This document shows positions 6,644 through 15,746 of a stretch of 64,000 bases of DNA, piece by piece. The notes under the pieces are model-generated. The model saw only the letters and a list, made by a program, of their open reading frames with translations, searched no databases and had not been told where the DNA came from. The position numbers and the translations under genes are program-made. The stretch's first letter is position 1. Every line of letters begins with the position of its first letter. Source of the DNA: Sphingobium psychrophilum (lineage in GTDB: Bacteria > Pseudomonadota > Alphaproteobacteria > Sphingomonadales > Sphingomonadaceae); NCBI RefSeq assembly GCF_012927105.1, contig NZ_JABBFV010000020.1, forward strand, positions 16,186-80,185. The letters run 5' to 3'.

Positions 6644-8566
6644 TCAGCGACTCAAACCGAAGCGATCTTCAAGGAAGGCGGCGATGCGGCGATACCCGTG
6701 AACGCGATTGGCAAGGCGGGCGATACCATGTCCTTCGTCCGGGAAGCGCAGATAGGTGACGGTTCCACCACTTGCTCGAATGCCCTCCACCAAACGGTCG
6801 CTCTCGGCGACCGGATCTCGCGGGTCGTTCGCTCCGTGCATGACCAGCATCGGCGTGGTAATCTTGGCTACGTTATTGATCGGCGACAGCTTGGCAAAGA
6901 AGGCGCGGACCTTGGGATCTGCGATGTCACCGAATTCAAGCTTGTCAGCGGCCTTCAGTCCGGGGCTGGCTTGCTCAAGCGCTGTTACCCAGTCCGATAC
7001 ACCCACGATAGAAACGCCGGCCACGAACATGTCGGGATATGTGCCAAGCGCCTGGTTGGTGAGATAGCCGCCATAAGAGCCGCCACCGACCGCGATACGG
7101 GTGCCATCGACCTGACCCGACTTGCGCAACCATTCCGCCGCGTCGGCCAGATCTCCGACCTCGTCGACCTTCTTCTCACGGTCATTCAACTGCTCGAACG
7201 TCTTCCCTTGGCCCGTCGAACCGCGATAGTTGAAGTCGAGTACCGCAATGCCGCGGGCGACATAATATTGGATGTCCGCCGAAAAGCTTGGCGTCGCATA
7301 AGCACTGGGGCCGCCATGGATACGCATGAACACTGGCGGCTTGCGGCCGTCGGGCGATGTCGTCGGCAAATACAGGAGCCCCGTGAGCGGTGCCCCGTCA
7401 CGCGCGGCGAAGCGGACTGGCTCTGGGACCACCATCTGCGACAGGTCGAGCCCGGGCGCATCGGTCGGCACCAGAACACGGGCGGCGACATCCTTTGCGG
7501 ACAGATCCCACGAAAGCACTTCGCCCGCCGTAGTCGGGCTGTTCGCGCTGATCAGGAGCATTGGCCGCTCCCCAGCGAACTGGACAGACATAGTGCCTGA
7601 GGGCAGTTTTGGCACAGGGATGTCGTGGCCGGTGCTTAAGTCGCGCGCGTGCAGACGGCTGAACCCAGTCTCGATCGTGGTCCAGACCAGATAGCGGCCA
7701 TCGGGGCTGAGCGCGATCTGACCGATATCGAAGCCTGGCTTGATGATCGTTTGGAGCCGACCCCGGCCTACATCATAAAAAGCGATCTCGTGATAGTCTG
7801 AGGATTGGTTGGTCGAAAGATAGAAACCGCTGCCATCGGGCTTCCATGCGATAGAGCTGTATTCAGCGATAGTCTTCGGCTCGAAAACGGTTGCCATCTC
7901 GCCGGTTGCGGCGTTGAGCAGGTGAAGGTTATTACCACCCCCGCGGGTCTCGCTAACCGCGATCAAATCACCACCTGGCTGCCATGCGGCGGCGTAGAAA
8001 CCGCCCTTTCCATCATAAACGCGCCGACTTTGGCCGGTCTCGACGTCCGTCACATAGATGTCGAAGTCGGTACCGTTGCGCTCGGTCGAGGAATAGGCGA
8101 AGCGGCGCCTGTCGCGGCTCCAAGCCCCAAAGCTGCGGAACGCTGGCGATTTCTCAACGATTGTCCGCTCTTTGTTTCCGTCGATGGTGAGCAGGTGCAT
8201 GCCGACGCGCTCGTCTCCATCGGTATCAGCGCCGTACAGCCAATGCCCGGAGGGGCCGGGCTCCAGCCAGTCTACGCCCGATCCGTAGGTGAGTTGGTCT
8301 GGAAAGCCGCCGCTTACCGGCATCGTCCAGATCTGGGGCGAACCGGTGATGTCGCTGATCCAGGCAATGTGGGTCCCTTCCGCGGAGAGGACTGCACCGC
8401 GCGGGCTCCGTACAAGCAGGAAACGGGTGATGTCGAATTTGCCATCTTGTGTTGGCGCGAGCGAAACTGGCTCGGCCTTGACAATGTCCTCAGGACGAGG
8501 GGTTTGCGCCGCAACTGCTCCTGCGGCACCGCTTGCTAGCAGCAATGAAAGGATAAGGGCCCGCAT
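6644..8566 (-). CDS. S9 family peptidase (prolyl oligopeptidase / dipeptidyl aminopeptidase type), secreted
   Basis: About 640 residues. A signal peptide (MRALILSLLLASGAAGAVA) is followed by a beta-propeller of WD40-like/TolB repeats ('SPDGRYLVW', 'SWSRDRRRFAYSS'-like segments) and a C-terminal alpha/beta-hydrolase domain with the nucleophile in GGGSYGGYL, the acid in 'HGANDPRDPV' and the His in 'DEGHGIA'. It cleaves short peptides, probably in the periplasm. Of three clustered ATGs (8578, 8569, 8566) the last is preferred because GGAG lies 6 bases before it. It is divergent from the 5-oxoprolinase operon. Confidence 0.93.
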   Translation of the reverse strand: MRALILSLLLASGAAGAVAAQTPRPEDIVKAEPVSLAPTQDGKFDITRFLLVRSPRGAVLSAEGTHIAWISDITGSPQIWTMPVSGGFPDQLTYGSGVDWLEPGPSGHWLYGADTDGDERVGMHLLTIDGNKERTIVEKSPAFRSFGAWSRDRRRFAYSSTERNGTDFDIYVTDVETGQSRRVYDGKGGFYAAAWQPGGDLIAVSETRGGGNNLHLLNAATGEMATVFEPKTIAEYSSIAWKPDGSGFYLSTNQSSDYHEIAFYDVGRGRLQTIIKPGFDIGQIALSPDGRYLVWTTIETGFSRLHARDLSTGHDIPVPKLPSGTMSVQFAGERPMLLISANSPTTAGEVLSWDLSAKDVAARVLVPTDAPGLDLSQMVVPEPVRFAARDGAPLTGLLYLPTTSPDGRKPPVFMRIHGGPSAYATPSFSADIQYYVARGIAVLDFNYRGSTGQGKTFEQLNDREKKVDEVGDLADAAEWLRKSGQVDGTRIAVGGGSYGGYLTNQALGTYPDMFVAGVSIVGVSDWVTALEQASPGLKAADKLEFGDIADPKVRAFFAKLSPINNVAKITTPMLVMHGANDPRDPVAESDRLVEGIRASGGTVTYLRFPDEGHGIARLANRVHGYRRIAAFLEDRFGLSR

Positions 8567-8578
8567 CATGTGCTCCAT

Positions 8579-8957
8579 GGCGTCTCGAATGAACGGGCAG
8601 GCTTGTCAGCCGCCTTCTTGTTGAAAACAAAGCTAGCCGGATGCGGATGGGAAAGCGAGGCAGAATACCCCCATTTGCCCACCACCGGTCGTCAACTCTT
8701 TGACGTCTGCCGCTGCTCCTTGTCTTGCACCTAATTCCACGCCCGCCTTGCCCGCACGTGCGATGCAAAGCCACATCGACTTGTGTGACGCCTTCTGGGC
8801 CGTTTGCCGAACGGCAAGTCCCGTGACTTTGGCGATTTTAAAGGCCGATTCCGGCAATTGCGACACCTGAAGCGGACATCCACTAGACGCCCCAAGTCTG
8901 GACAAAGCTGATGGCGGCGGCCTAGTTCGTAGGCCATGATTGAGAGAGAGTAGCAGA
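8579..8957. other. Divergent promoter region, no gene seen
   Basis: 379 bases separating the S9 peptidase (minus) and 5-oxoprolinase (plus) genes. It must hold both promoters. No recognisable operator, hairpin or repeat was found; a purine-rich GAGAGAGAG about 10 bases before 8958 serves as the ribosome-binding site of the oxoprolinase. Confidence 0.45.
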
Positions 8958-11900
8958 ATGAAGGCTTGGCGCTTTGCGGTAGATCGTGGCGGTACTTTCA
9001 CCGATATCGTTGCGACGACCCCTGAAGGGAAGCTAGTGACCGAGAAGCTGCTGTCCCAAAACCCGGGATTTTATTCAGATGCCGCCAGCGAAGGCGTGCG
9101 GCGCCTGATGCTGCGGTATGGCAAAGGACCGATTGCTGAGCTGCGTATCGGCACAACGGTGGCGACCAATGCGCTGCTCGAACGGAAGGGGGAACGGTTG
9201 GCGCTGGCCATCACGCGCGGCTTCGGTGATGCATTGCAGATCGCCACGCAGGCGCGACCCGATATTTTTGCCCGTCACATTATGCTGCCCGAGCAACTGC
9301 CTGCCAGGGTGGTCGAGATCGATGAGCGGGTCGGGGTTGATGGCAAAGTTCTGCGGCCGCTCGACGACGCGCAGGTTCGGCAGCAACTTGACGCCCTGCG
9401 TGCCGACGGCTTCGATACTCTTGCGATTATCCTGATGCACGGGTGGAAGCACCGGGACCACGAGGCGCGGCTTGCGTGGATGGCGCGCGATATCGGCTTT
9501 ACGCAAGTTAGCGTCAGTCACGAGGTGGCACCGCTCATCCGTCTCATCCCGCGCGGCGATACGACGGTGGTCGATGCCTATCTTTCGCCGGTGCTGCGGC
9601 GCTACACCGATGTGCTCGAGGCCAGCCTCCCCGCGACCGGGAGCCTGCGTTTCATGCAGTCGAACGGCGGGCTAGCGGAAGTGGGCGCGTTTCGCGGCAA
9701 GGATGCTATCCTGTCCGGCCCCGCTGGCGGCGTGGTCGGCATGATCGCGGCGAGCGCACCACTGGGCCATACCCGGCTGATTGGCTTCGACATGGGCGGC
9801 ACGAGCACCGATGTTGCACATTATGCCGGCGAATATGAACTGACCGGCGACAGCGTGGTTGCGGGGGTGCGGGTCGCGGCACCGATGATGCAGATCCACA
9901 CAGTCGCGGCGGGTGGCGGGTCGATCTGCCGCTTTGACGGCGCTCGCTTCAGGGTCGGGCCGGAAAGCGCCGGGGCGGACCCTGGCCCTGCCTGCTACCG
10001 CAAGGGCGGACCGCTAACCGTGACCGACTGTAATCTTTTCCTGGGTCGCCTCGATCCTGCGTTCTTCCCGGCCGTGTTCGGTCCACAGGGCGATGCCCCG
10101 CTTGATTCGGTGGCGGCACGAGGGCGGCTGGAAGAGGTTGCCGCAATGCTGTCCGAACCAAAGCCGCTTGAAGTGATTGCCGAGGGCTTCCTTGCCATCG
10201 CGGTGGACAATATGGCCAACGCCATCCGCAAAATCTCGGTCGCGCGCGGGCATGATGTGACGGCCTATGCGCTCGCTTGCTTTGGCGGAGCGGGCGGACA
10301 GCATGCCTGCAAGGTCGCCGATGCGCTGGGGATGGAGACGGTGTTGGTCCATCCGCTTGCAGGGATGCTCTCGGCCTATGGCATAGGACTTGCGCCGGTG
10401 AAGGTCATCCGCGAGGTCAGCCTCGTGCGGCCGCTGGACGAAAGCTTCGCTCGTGAACTGGCTGCGCTTGAGGAACAGGCGCGGCAGGAGCTCCTTGATC
10501 AGGGCATCGCTGCCGACGCGATCCGGATCGACAGCCGCGCAAGGCTGCGCTTTGCTGGCAGTGACAGTCAGCTAGCCATAGCGTGCGCCGATCCAGAGGC
10601 TATGGATGGAGCCTTCCGCAAGTTGCACCGCCAACGCTTCGGTTATTCCGACGCGGAGGCGACAATCATGGTGGAGGCACTGAGCGTCGAGGCCAGCGGG
10701 CAGGCGGGTGGGCTGACAACATTGGTTGAGCTGCCCCACACTTTGGCGCATGTCGATGCCATAATGCCCGGAGCTTGGAGGGCTCTTTCGCGTCGCGCCT
10801 TCGATGCAGGAAAATGCGAGGCGGGGCCACTGCTGGTCATCGACCCTGGGTCAACCACTGTGGTCGAGGAAGGCTGGCAGGCGCGGTTGGCCGATGATGG
10901 CAGCCTGATCCTGACCCGCTGCGCGCCGCTGGAGCGCGAGCGCGCAGCGGGAACGGATGTCAATCCGGTCCGGCTCGAGATTTTCAACAACCTGTTCATG
11001 GCCATCGCCGAGGAAATGGGCGTGGTACTGCAATCCACCGCCACCTCGGTCAACATCAAGGAACGGCTTGATTTCTCCTGCGCGCTTTTCGATCGCAGTG
11101 GGGCGTTGATCGCCAATGCGCCGCACATTCCGGTGCATCTTGGCAGCATGGGCGAAAGCATTGTGCGGGTGATCGATGCGCGTGGGAGCGGGCGCGACAG
11201 GCGCGGGTTTCGGCGCGGCGATGCTTATGTGCTCAATGATCCCTATCGTGGCGGCACGCACCTACCCGATATCACGGTGATCGTGCCCGTGTTCTACAGC
11301 GAAGAGGCGAGCGAACCCGATGCTTTTGTTGCAGCGCGCGGGCACCATGCCGATATTGGCGGGATCGCGCCCGGATCCATGCCGCCGGAAAGTCGGACAA
11401 TTGAGGAAGAGGGTGTCCTGATCGACAATGGCTTGCTGGTTGACGAAGGGCAGTTTTGCGAAGCGGAAATGCGCAAATTGCTGGCGGCAGCGACATTCCC
11501 GGCCCGCAATCCCGACCGCAACCTGTCCGATCTGCGCGCCCAGCTTGCCGCCTGCACGCGTGGCGCGGAGCTGCTGCAGGGCGCAGCAGCGGATCATGGT
11601 CCAGACGTGATGGCGGCCTATATGGATCATGTTCTGGCCAATGCCGAAGAAAGCGTGCGGCGGCTGATCGATCGGCTTGAAGATGGCAGCTTTGCCTATG
11701 AAATGGACAATGGCGGGACAGTGAAGGTCGCCATCCGCATCGACCGCGCAAGCCGCTCGGCGGTGTTCGACTTTACTGGCACCAGCAACCAATTGCCGGA
11801 CAATTTCAATGCGCCGCACGCGATTACCCGCGCTGCCGCGCTCTACGTGCTGCGCACGCTGATCGACGATGCGATTCCGATGAACGATGGCTGCCTGCGC

Positions 11901-12512
11901 CCGGTCGAACTGATTGTGCCAGAAGGCTCGATGTTGAACCCGAAGCCCGGCGCAGCCGTGGTCGCCGGGAATGTGGAAACCAGTCAGGTGGTCACCGATG
12001 CACTGTTCGCCGCTTGCCGCCGCCTTGCGCCGAGTCAGGGGACGATGAACAACTTCACGTTCGGTAATGAATATCACCAATATTACGAGACGATCTGTGG
12101 CGGTTCGGGCGCGGGTCCCGATCACGACGGGACGAGCGCGGTGCAGACGCATATGACCAACAGCCGTCTTACCGACCCGGAGATACTGGAAACGCGGCTG
12201 CCCGTGCGGATCGAGCGGTTTGCAATCCGCCATGGTTCGGGCGGGGTGGGTTTGCATTGCGGCGGCGACGGTGTCGAACGGCGCGTGACCTTCCTTGAAC
12301 CGATGCGTGCCAACATACTTGCCAATCGCCGCCGGATTGCGCCAAGCGGGATATGCGGAGGCGAAGATGCACTGGCTGGCCGGAACTGGGTGGAGAGGGC
12401 GGACGGATCGCGTGAGGAGCTCGGGGCGACAGCGTCGGCGCATATGCAACCGGGTGATTGTTTTGTAATTCTCACCCCCGGTGGCGGCGGATTTGGGAAG
12501 GTGTCTCAATGA
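8958..12512 (+). CDS. Fused hydantoinase A/B family protein, probable ATP-dependent 5-oxoprolinase
   Basis: 1184 residues with both halves of the family in one chain: HyuA-like actin-fold ATPase ('DRGGTFTDIV' at residues 9-18, then 'GFDMGGTSTDVA'), and HyuB-like C-terminal half ('FNNLFMAIAEEMGVVLQSTA', 'GHHADIGGIAPGSMPP', ending in 'TPGGGGFG'). The fused layout is that of eukaryotic-type OPLAH, which opens 5-oxo-L-proline to glutamate with ATP; N-methylhydantoinase or acetophenone carboxylase-like activity cannot be excluded. Start 8958 was chosen because conserved sequence and an AGAGAG purine tract support it over 8940. It heads an operon; its stop overlaps the DUF969 start (ATGA). Confidence 0.9.
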   Translation: MKAWRFAVDRGGTFTDIVATTPEGKLVTEKLLSQNPGFYSDAASEGVRRLMLRYGKGPIAELRIGTTVATNALLERKGERLALAITRGFGDALQIATQARPDIFARHIMLPEQLPARVVEIDERVGVDGKVLRPLDDAQVRQQLDALRADGFDTLAIILMHGWKHRDHEARLAWMARDIGFTQVSVSHEVAPLIRLIPRGDTTVVDAYLSPVLRRYTDVLEASLPATGSLRFMQSNGGLAEVGAFRGKDAILSGPAGGVVGMIAASAPLGHTRLIGFDMGGTSTDVAHYAGEYELTGDSVVAGVRVAAPMMQIHTVAAGGGSICRFDGARFRVGPESAGADPGPACYRKGGPLTVTDCNLFLGRLDPAFFPAVFGPQGDAPLDSVAARGRLEEVAAMLSEPKPLEVIAEGFLAIAVDNMANAIRKISVARGHDVTAYALACFGGAGGQHACKVADALGMETVLVHPLAGMLSAYGIGLAPVKVIREVSLVRPLDESFARELAALEEQARQELLDQGIAADAIRIDSRARLRFAGSDSQLAIACADPEAMDGAFRKLHRQRFGYSDAEATIMVEALSVEASGQAGGLTTLVELPHTLAHVDAIMPGAWRALSRRAFDAGKCEAGPLLVIDPGSTTVVEEGWQARLADDGSLILTRCAPLERERAAGTDVNPVRLEIFNNLFMAIAEEMGVVLQSTATSVNIKERLDFSCALFDRSGALIANAPHIPVHLGSMGESIVRVIDARGSGRDRRGFRRGDAYVLNDPYRGGTHLPDITVIVPVFYSEEASEPDAFVAARGHHADIGGIAPGSMPPESRTIEEEGVLIDNGLLVDEGQFCEAEMRKLLAAATFPARNPDRNLSDLRAQLAACTRGAELLQGAAADHGPDVMAAYMDHVLANAEESVRRLIDRLEDGSFAYEMDNGGTVKVAIRIDRASRSAVFDFTGTSNQLPDNFNAPHAITRAAALYVLRTLIDDAIPMNDGCLRPVELIVPEGSMLNPKPGAAVVAGNVETSQVVTDALFAACRRLAPSQGTMNNFTFGNEYHQYYETICGGSGAGPDHDGTSAVQTHMTNSRLTDPEILETRLPVRIERFAIRHGSGGVGLHCGGDGVERRVTFLEPMRANILANRRRIAPSGICGGEDALAGRNWVERADGSREELGATASAHMQPGDCFVILTPGGGGFGKVSQ

Positions 12513-13180
12513 GCTATTGGCCACTCCTTGGAATTGCGATCGTCGTTGTTGGTTTTGCGTTGCGGTTCAATCCGCTGATGGTGGTGGTGGGTGCGGCGCT
12601 GGCGACTGGTGTGCTCGCCGGGTTCGATCTTGTTGCTGTGATCAAAGCGCTGGGCAAAGCCTTTAATGACAATCGCTACATCACTGTCACATGGATCATT
12701 CTTCCGGTGATAGGCCTGCTGGAACGGAATGGGTTGCAGCAACGCGCCCGCGCGGTGATCGAAGGAATGCGTGGCGCGACCATGGGCCGGTTGCTGGTCG
12801 CTTATCTTGCCCTTCGCCAACTCACCTCAGCGCTCGGCATGAAGGATATTGGCGGGCATCCGCAGGCCGTGCGCCCCTTGGTGGCACCTATGGCGGAGGC
12901 GGCGGCGATCAAGAACCATGGCGATCTATCTGAGGAGGACCGCGACAAGATCAAGGCCATGGCGGCTGCGACCGACAATGTAGGCCTGTTTTTTGGCGAA
13001 GACATTTTTTTCGCGATTGCCTCGATCCTGCTTATCCAGGGCGTGTTCGAGAGCGCGGGCTACCCCATGACCCCGTTGCAACTTTCCATCTGGGCAATCC
13101 CCACGGCCATCTGCGCCTTTGTGATCCACGGCGGCCGCATCCTCGCTTTCGACCGCCGGTTGGGGAGGGCACGCCCATGA
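12509..13180 (+). CDS. DUF969 family inner-membrane protein (probable 5-oxoproline transporter subunit)
   Basis: 223 residues with about six hydrophobic helices (first at residues 3-17, then 20-36). Conserved family segments are 'NDNRYITVTWIILPVIGLLER', 'GMKDIGGHPQAVRPLV' and 'FFGEDIFFAIASILL'. DUF969 and DUF979 proteins occur as pairs and are widely found with pyrrolidone-carboxylate peptidase or 5-oxoprolinase genes. Transport of 5-oxoproline is inferred from that context, not proved. Four-base overlaps with the genes on both sides (ATGA at 12509 and 13177) show coupled translation. Confidence 0.88.
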   Translation: MSYWPLLGIAIVVVGFALRFNPLMVVVGAALATGVLAGFDLVAVIKALGKAFNDNRYITVTWIILPVIGLLERNGLQQRARAVIEGMRGATMGRLLVAYLALRQLTSALGMKDIGGHPQAVRPLVAPMAEAAAIKNHGDLSEEDRDKIKAMAAATDNVGLFFGEDIFFAIASILLIQGVFESAGYPMTPLQLSIWAIPTAICAFVIHGGRILAFDRRLGRARP

Positions 13181-14127
13181 TCACCTACGAATGGCTTTAC
13201 GCGCTGGCGGGCGCGGCCTTCGCGCTTTGGGCGCTGCTCAGCGTGCGTGAACGGCGCTGGGGCAACGCCGGGTTCTGGGCGCTGCTGGCCGCGAGCTTCC
13301 TGCTGGGCAGCCATGTCTCCGATCTCATGAACGGACTATTGGTGCTGGCGATGGTGGCGATTGCGGGGGGTGGCGGGCTGACGCGGAGCGATCCGCCGAC
13401 GACCACGCCCCAGGAACGGCAGCTGCTGTCGGAGCGGCTTGGCAACCGGTTGTTCCTGCCAGCCCTGGTGGTACCGCTGATCGCTGTCGCGGGGACGCTG
13501 CTCTACAATTACACGCCTTTTAGCGAGACCGGATTGTTCGAGGCGCGGCGCGAAACGCTGATCCTGTTCGGGGTGGGCGTAGTGGCGGCGCTGATGAGCG
13601 CTATCGCGTGGCTGCGCCCGCCGCTGCTCGCTCCGGCCGAGGAGGGGCGGCGGCTGCTCGATTCGATCGGCTGGGCGGCGATCCTGCCGCAGATGTTGGC
13701 CGCGCTCGGTGCGGTGTTCGCGCTGGCGGGCGTTGGCGAAATTATTGGTAGCCTTGCAGGTGATATCATACCTCGCGGTAGCGTTTTTCTGACAGTTGTC
13801 GTCTTTGCGCTGGGCATGGCGTTGTTCACGGTGATTATGGGCAATGCCTTTGCTGCCTTTCCGGTCATGGCAGCGGCGATCGGAATTCCGCTCCTGGTCC
13901 AGCAATATGGCGGCAACCCAGCGGTGATTGGCGCAGTTGGCATGCTCGCCGGCTTTTGCGGAACGCTGTTGACCCCGATGGCGGCTAACTTCAACATCGT
14001 TCCCGCCGCGCTGCTTGCGCTGAAAGATCAGCATGGGGTGATCCGCCAACAGATCGGGACCGCTCTTCCGCTGCTGGTCTGCAATATTGTCATCATTTAT
14101 GTAGGGGCTTTCCTGTTGTGGAATTGA
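13177..14127 (+). CDS. DUF979 family inner-membrane protein (partner of DUF969)
   Basis: 316 residues, about nine membrane segments. Typical features are an N-terminal 'YEWLYALAGAAFALWALLSV' helix, 'SHVSDLMNGLLVLAMVAIAGGGG', and a C-terminal half with 'GNAFAAFPVMAAAIGIPLLVQQYGG' and 'GFCGTLLTPMAANFNIVPAALL'. The last resembles re-entrant segments of ion-coupled transporters. It probably forms a permease with DUF969. The start overlaps the DUF969 stop, and its stop overlaps the start of the DUF2891 gene by ten bases. Confidence 0.88.
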   Translation: MITYEWLYALAGAAFALWALLSVRERRWGNAGFWALLAASFLLGSHVSDLMNGLLVLAMVAIAGGGGLTRSDPPTTTPQERQLLSERLGNRLFLPALVVPLIAVAGTLLYNYTPFSETGLFEARRETLILFGVGVVAALMSAIAWLRPPLLAPAEEGRRLLDSIGWAAILPQMLAALGAVFALAGVGEIIGSLAGDIIPRGSVFLTVVVFALGMALFTVIMGNAFAAFPVMAAAIGIPLLVQQYGGNPAVIGAVGMLAGFCGTLLTPMAANFNIVPAALLALKDQHGVIRQQIGTALPLLVCNIVIIYVGAFLLWN

Positions 14128-15113
14128 CCGAAGATATTGCCCGCAATTTCGCAAGGATAGCGCTTGGCCATGTGACGCGGCCCTATCCCTACAAGGACGA
14201 CCATGTCTTCGAGAGCGACCAGGACGTCCGCGCCCCGCGCATGGCCCACCCGGTTTTCTTCGGCAGCTTTGACTGGCACAGCTGCGTGCACGGCTGGTGG
14301 ACCTTGCTGACTTTAAGGCGGCAATATCCCGGCATGGCCGAAGCTGTGCCAATCGAGGCGCTAGCCGACGAAACCTTTACCGATGCCAAGCTCGCGGTGG
14401 AGTTGGCCTATCTCGACAGGCCGATGTCGCGCGGCTTCGAGAGGCCCTACGGATGGAGTTGGCTGCTATATCTGCATCTTGAGGCTGAGCGGCACGATGA
14501 TCGCGAATGGTCTGTTCGTCTTGAACCCTTGGCACTGGCTTTCGCGGCGCGCCTTTGCGATTACCTTAGGATACTGACTTACCCGATTACCGTGGGAACA
14601 CATTTCAATACGGCTTTTGCGCTGATCCTAGCACGACGTTGGGCGTTGGGTCGCGACGAGGCAATGGTGACCTTGATCGACGCGTGGGCAGAGCGAGCCT
14701 TTGGTAACCGTGCCGATTATCGCGGTTGGGAGCCGGGTGGCGACGAATTTCTCTCTCCCGTTCTCACTGCGGCACTATTGATGACCGAGACTCGGTCGAA
14801 GCGGACTTTTGCTCCCTGGTTCCGAGCCCTGGTGATTGCCAATGGCTGGCTTGAGAACGAATGCCGCCCTGCGCTCGTCTCCGACCGCACCGATGGAAAG
14901 ATCGCTCATCTCGATGGTCTCAATCTCAGCCGCGCTTGGTGTCTTCGCATTATCGCAGATGCGCTTGACGATGAGGGAACGCAAAAGGCGCTGATGCTTT
15001 TGGCGGACGAACATCTTGATGCAACGCTGCCGCATGTGGCTGGTAATTATATGGGAGAGCACTGGCTCACCAGCTTCGCAGTTCTGGCGTTGCTCGTGCC
15101 AAAGCAAATCTAG
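14118..15113 (+). CDS. DUF2891 domain-containing protein
   Basis: 331 residues, soluble, with no signal peptide. Family hallmarks are 'HPVFFGSFDWHSCVHGWWTL' near residues 43-62 and 'RPYGWSWLLYLHLE', a His/Trp-rich pattern typical of alpha/alpha-barrel enzymes. Conserved acidic and His residues suggest catalysis, but the reaction is unknown. The ten-base overlap with DUF979 makes it the last gene of the 5-oxoprolinase operon, so a step near 5-oxoproline or cyclic-amide metabolism is a reasonable inference. Confidence 0.87.
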   Translation: MELTEDIARNFARIALGHVTRPYPYKDDHVFESDQDVRAPRMAHPVFFGSFDWHSCVHGWWTLLTLRRQYPGMAEAVPIEALADETFTDAKLAVELAYLDRPMSRGFERPYGWSWLLYLHLEAERHDDREWSVRLEPLALAFAARLCDYLRILTYPITVGTHFNTAFALILARRWALGRDEAMVTLIDAWAERAFGNRADYRGWEPGGDEFLSPVLTAALLMTETRSKRTFAPWFRALVIANGWLENECRPALVSDRTDGKIAHLDGLNLSRAWCLRIIADALDDEGTQKALMLLADEHLDATLPHVAGNYMGEHWLTSFAVLALLVPKQI

Positions 15114-15746
15114 CCACCAGCACGCCGCCGGACCCTTTTGTATCTACTCGTGGCCACTGACAGGAAGAGCGGACCGGCAAATCTATCTGACCCGAACGGA
15201 AGATTTTTGGAAGAGGCGCCGTTCGCGCTCGGCGAAAGAAAGGCGTATGTTGATCTCCTGCTGCTGAGTATGCCGGGTCGTCGGCTTCGTTCAAATCGAT
15301 CGCCGCGTTCTGGGACTTTGCTGTCGTTCCCAGTCCATGCCTCAGAGGGCAGGTTTTTTCGGGAGCAGACACACGATGTTTGTCCATCTGGCCCGGGGGT
15401 ACGACGAAGAGTGAGCCGTCTGCCAGTGGCGGAACCAGGGCGGTGAGATGCGATAGCGACTCAACGCCGATAGCTTCCCACACCACGCGGTTCACAGTGT
15501 CGCGGCGAGCGATCGAATTTGAAGATCCGCCATCGCGTGTCAGTAGGATCAGCCGTTCTCGCAATCTCATTTGAGTCAAAGTGGGCTGATCCATGAGTCC
15601 GATATAAAAGAATAGCTGTATTCAGATAGATAGCGGCTAATTTCCATAAATTTACCCCTATTTATCCCTTCCTCGAACCCGCTCGGTAGTAGCCCTTTGT
15701 CCACGGCGCTGATGTCCCTCGGCACCATGTTCGAAAGGCAAGGATC
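15114..15746. other. Intergenic region without a supported gene
   Basis: 633 bases between the DUF2891 gene and the hydrolase operon. A minus-strand open frame of 175 codons (15067-15594) exists, but it overlaps the 3' end of DUF2891, has no recognisable domain and has shadow-like composition in its second half. A 9-bp inverted repeat, GGATCAGCC (15546-15554) with GGCTGATCC (15584-15592), lies within it. The last 150 bases are less GC-rich and probably carry the promoter of the operon starting at 15747. Confidence 0.4.

Noticed and set aside
11262..12524. 420-codon minus-strand open frame
   Set aside because: Antisense to the 3' half of the fused oxoprolinase, rich in His/Arg/Gln as expected of a shadow frame, no domain and no start signals.
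15067..15594. 175-codon minus-strand open frame in the 15.1-15.7 kb gap
   Set aside because: Overlaps the DUF2891 3' end, no recognisable domain and no convincing ribosome-binding site; left as unexplained.
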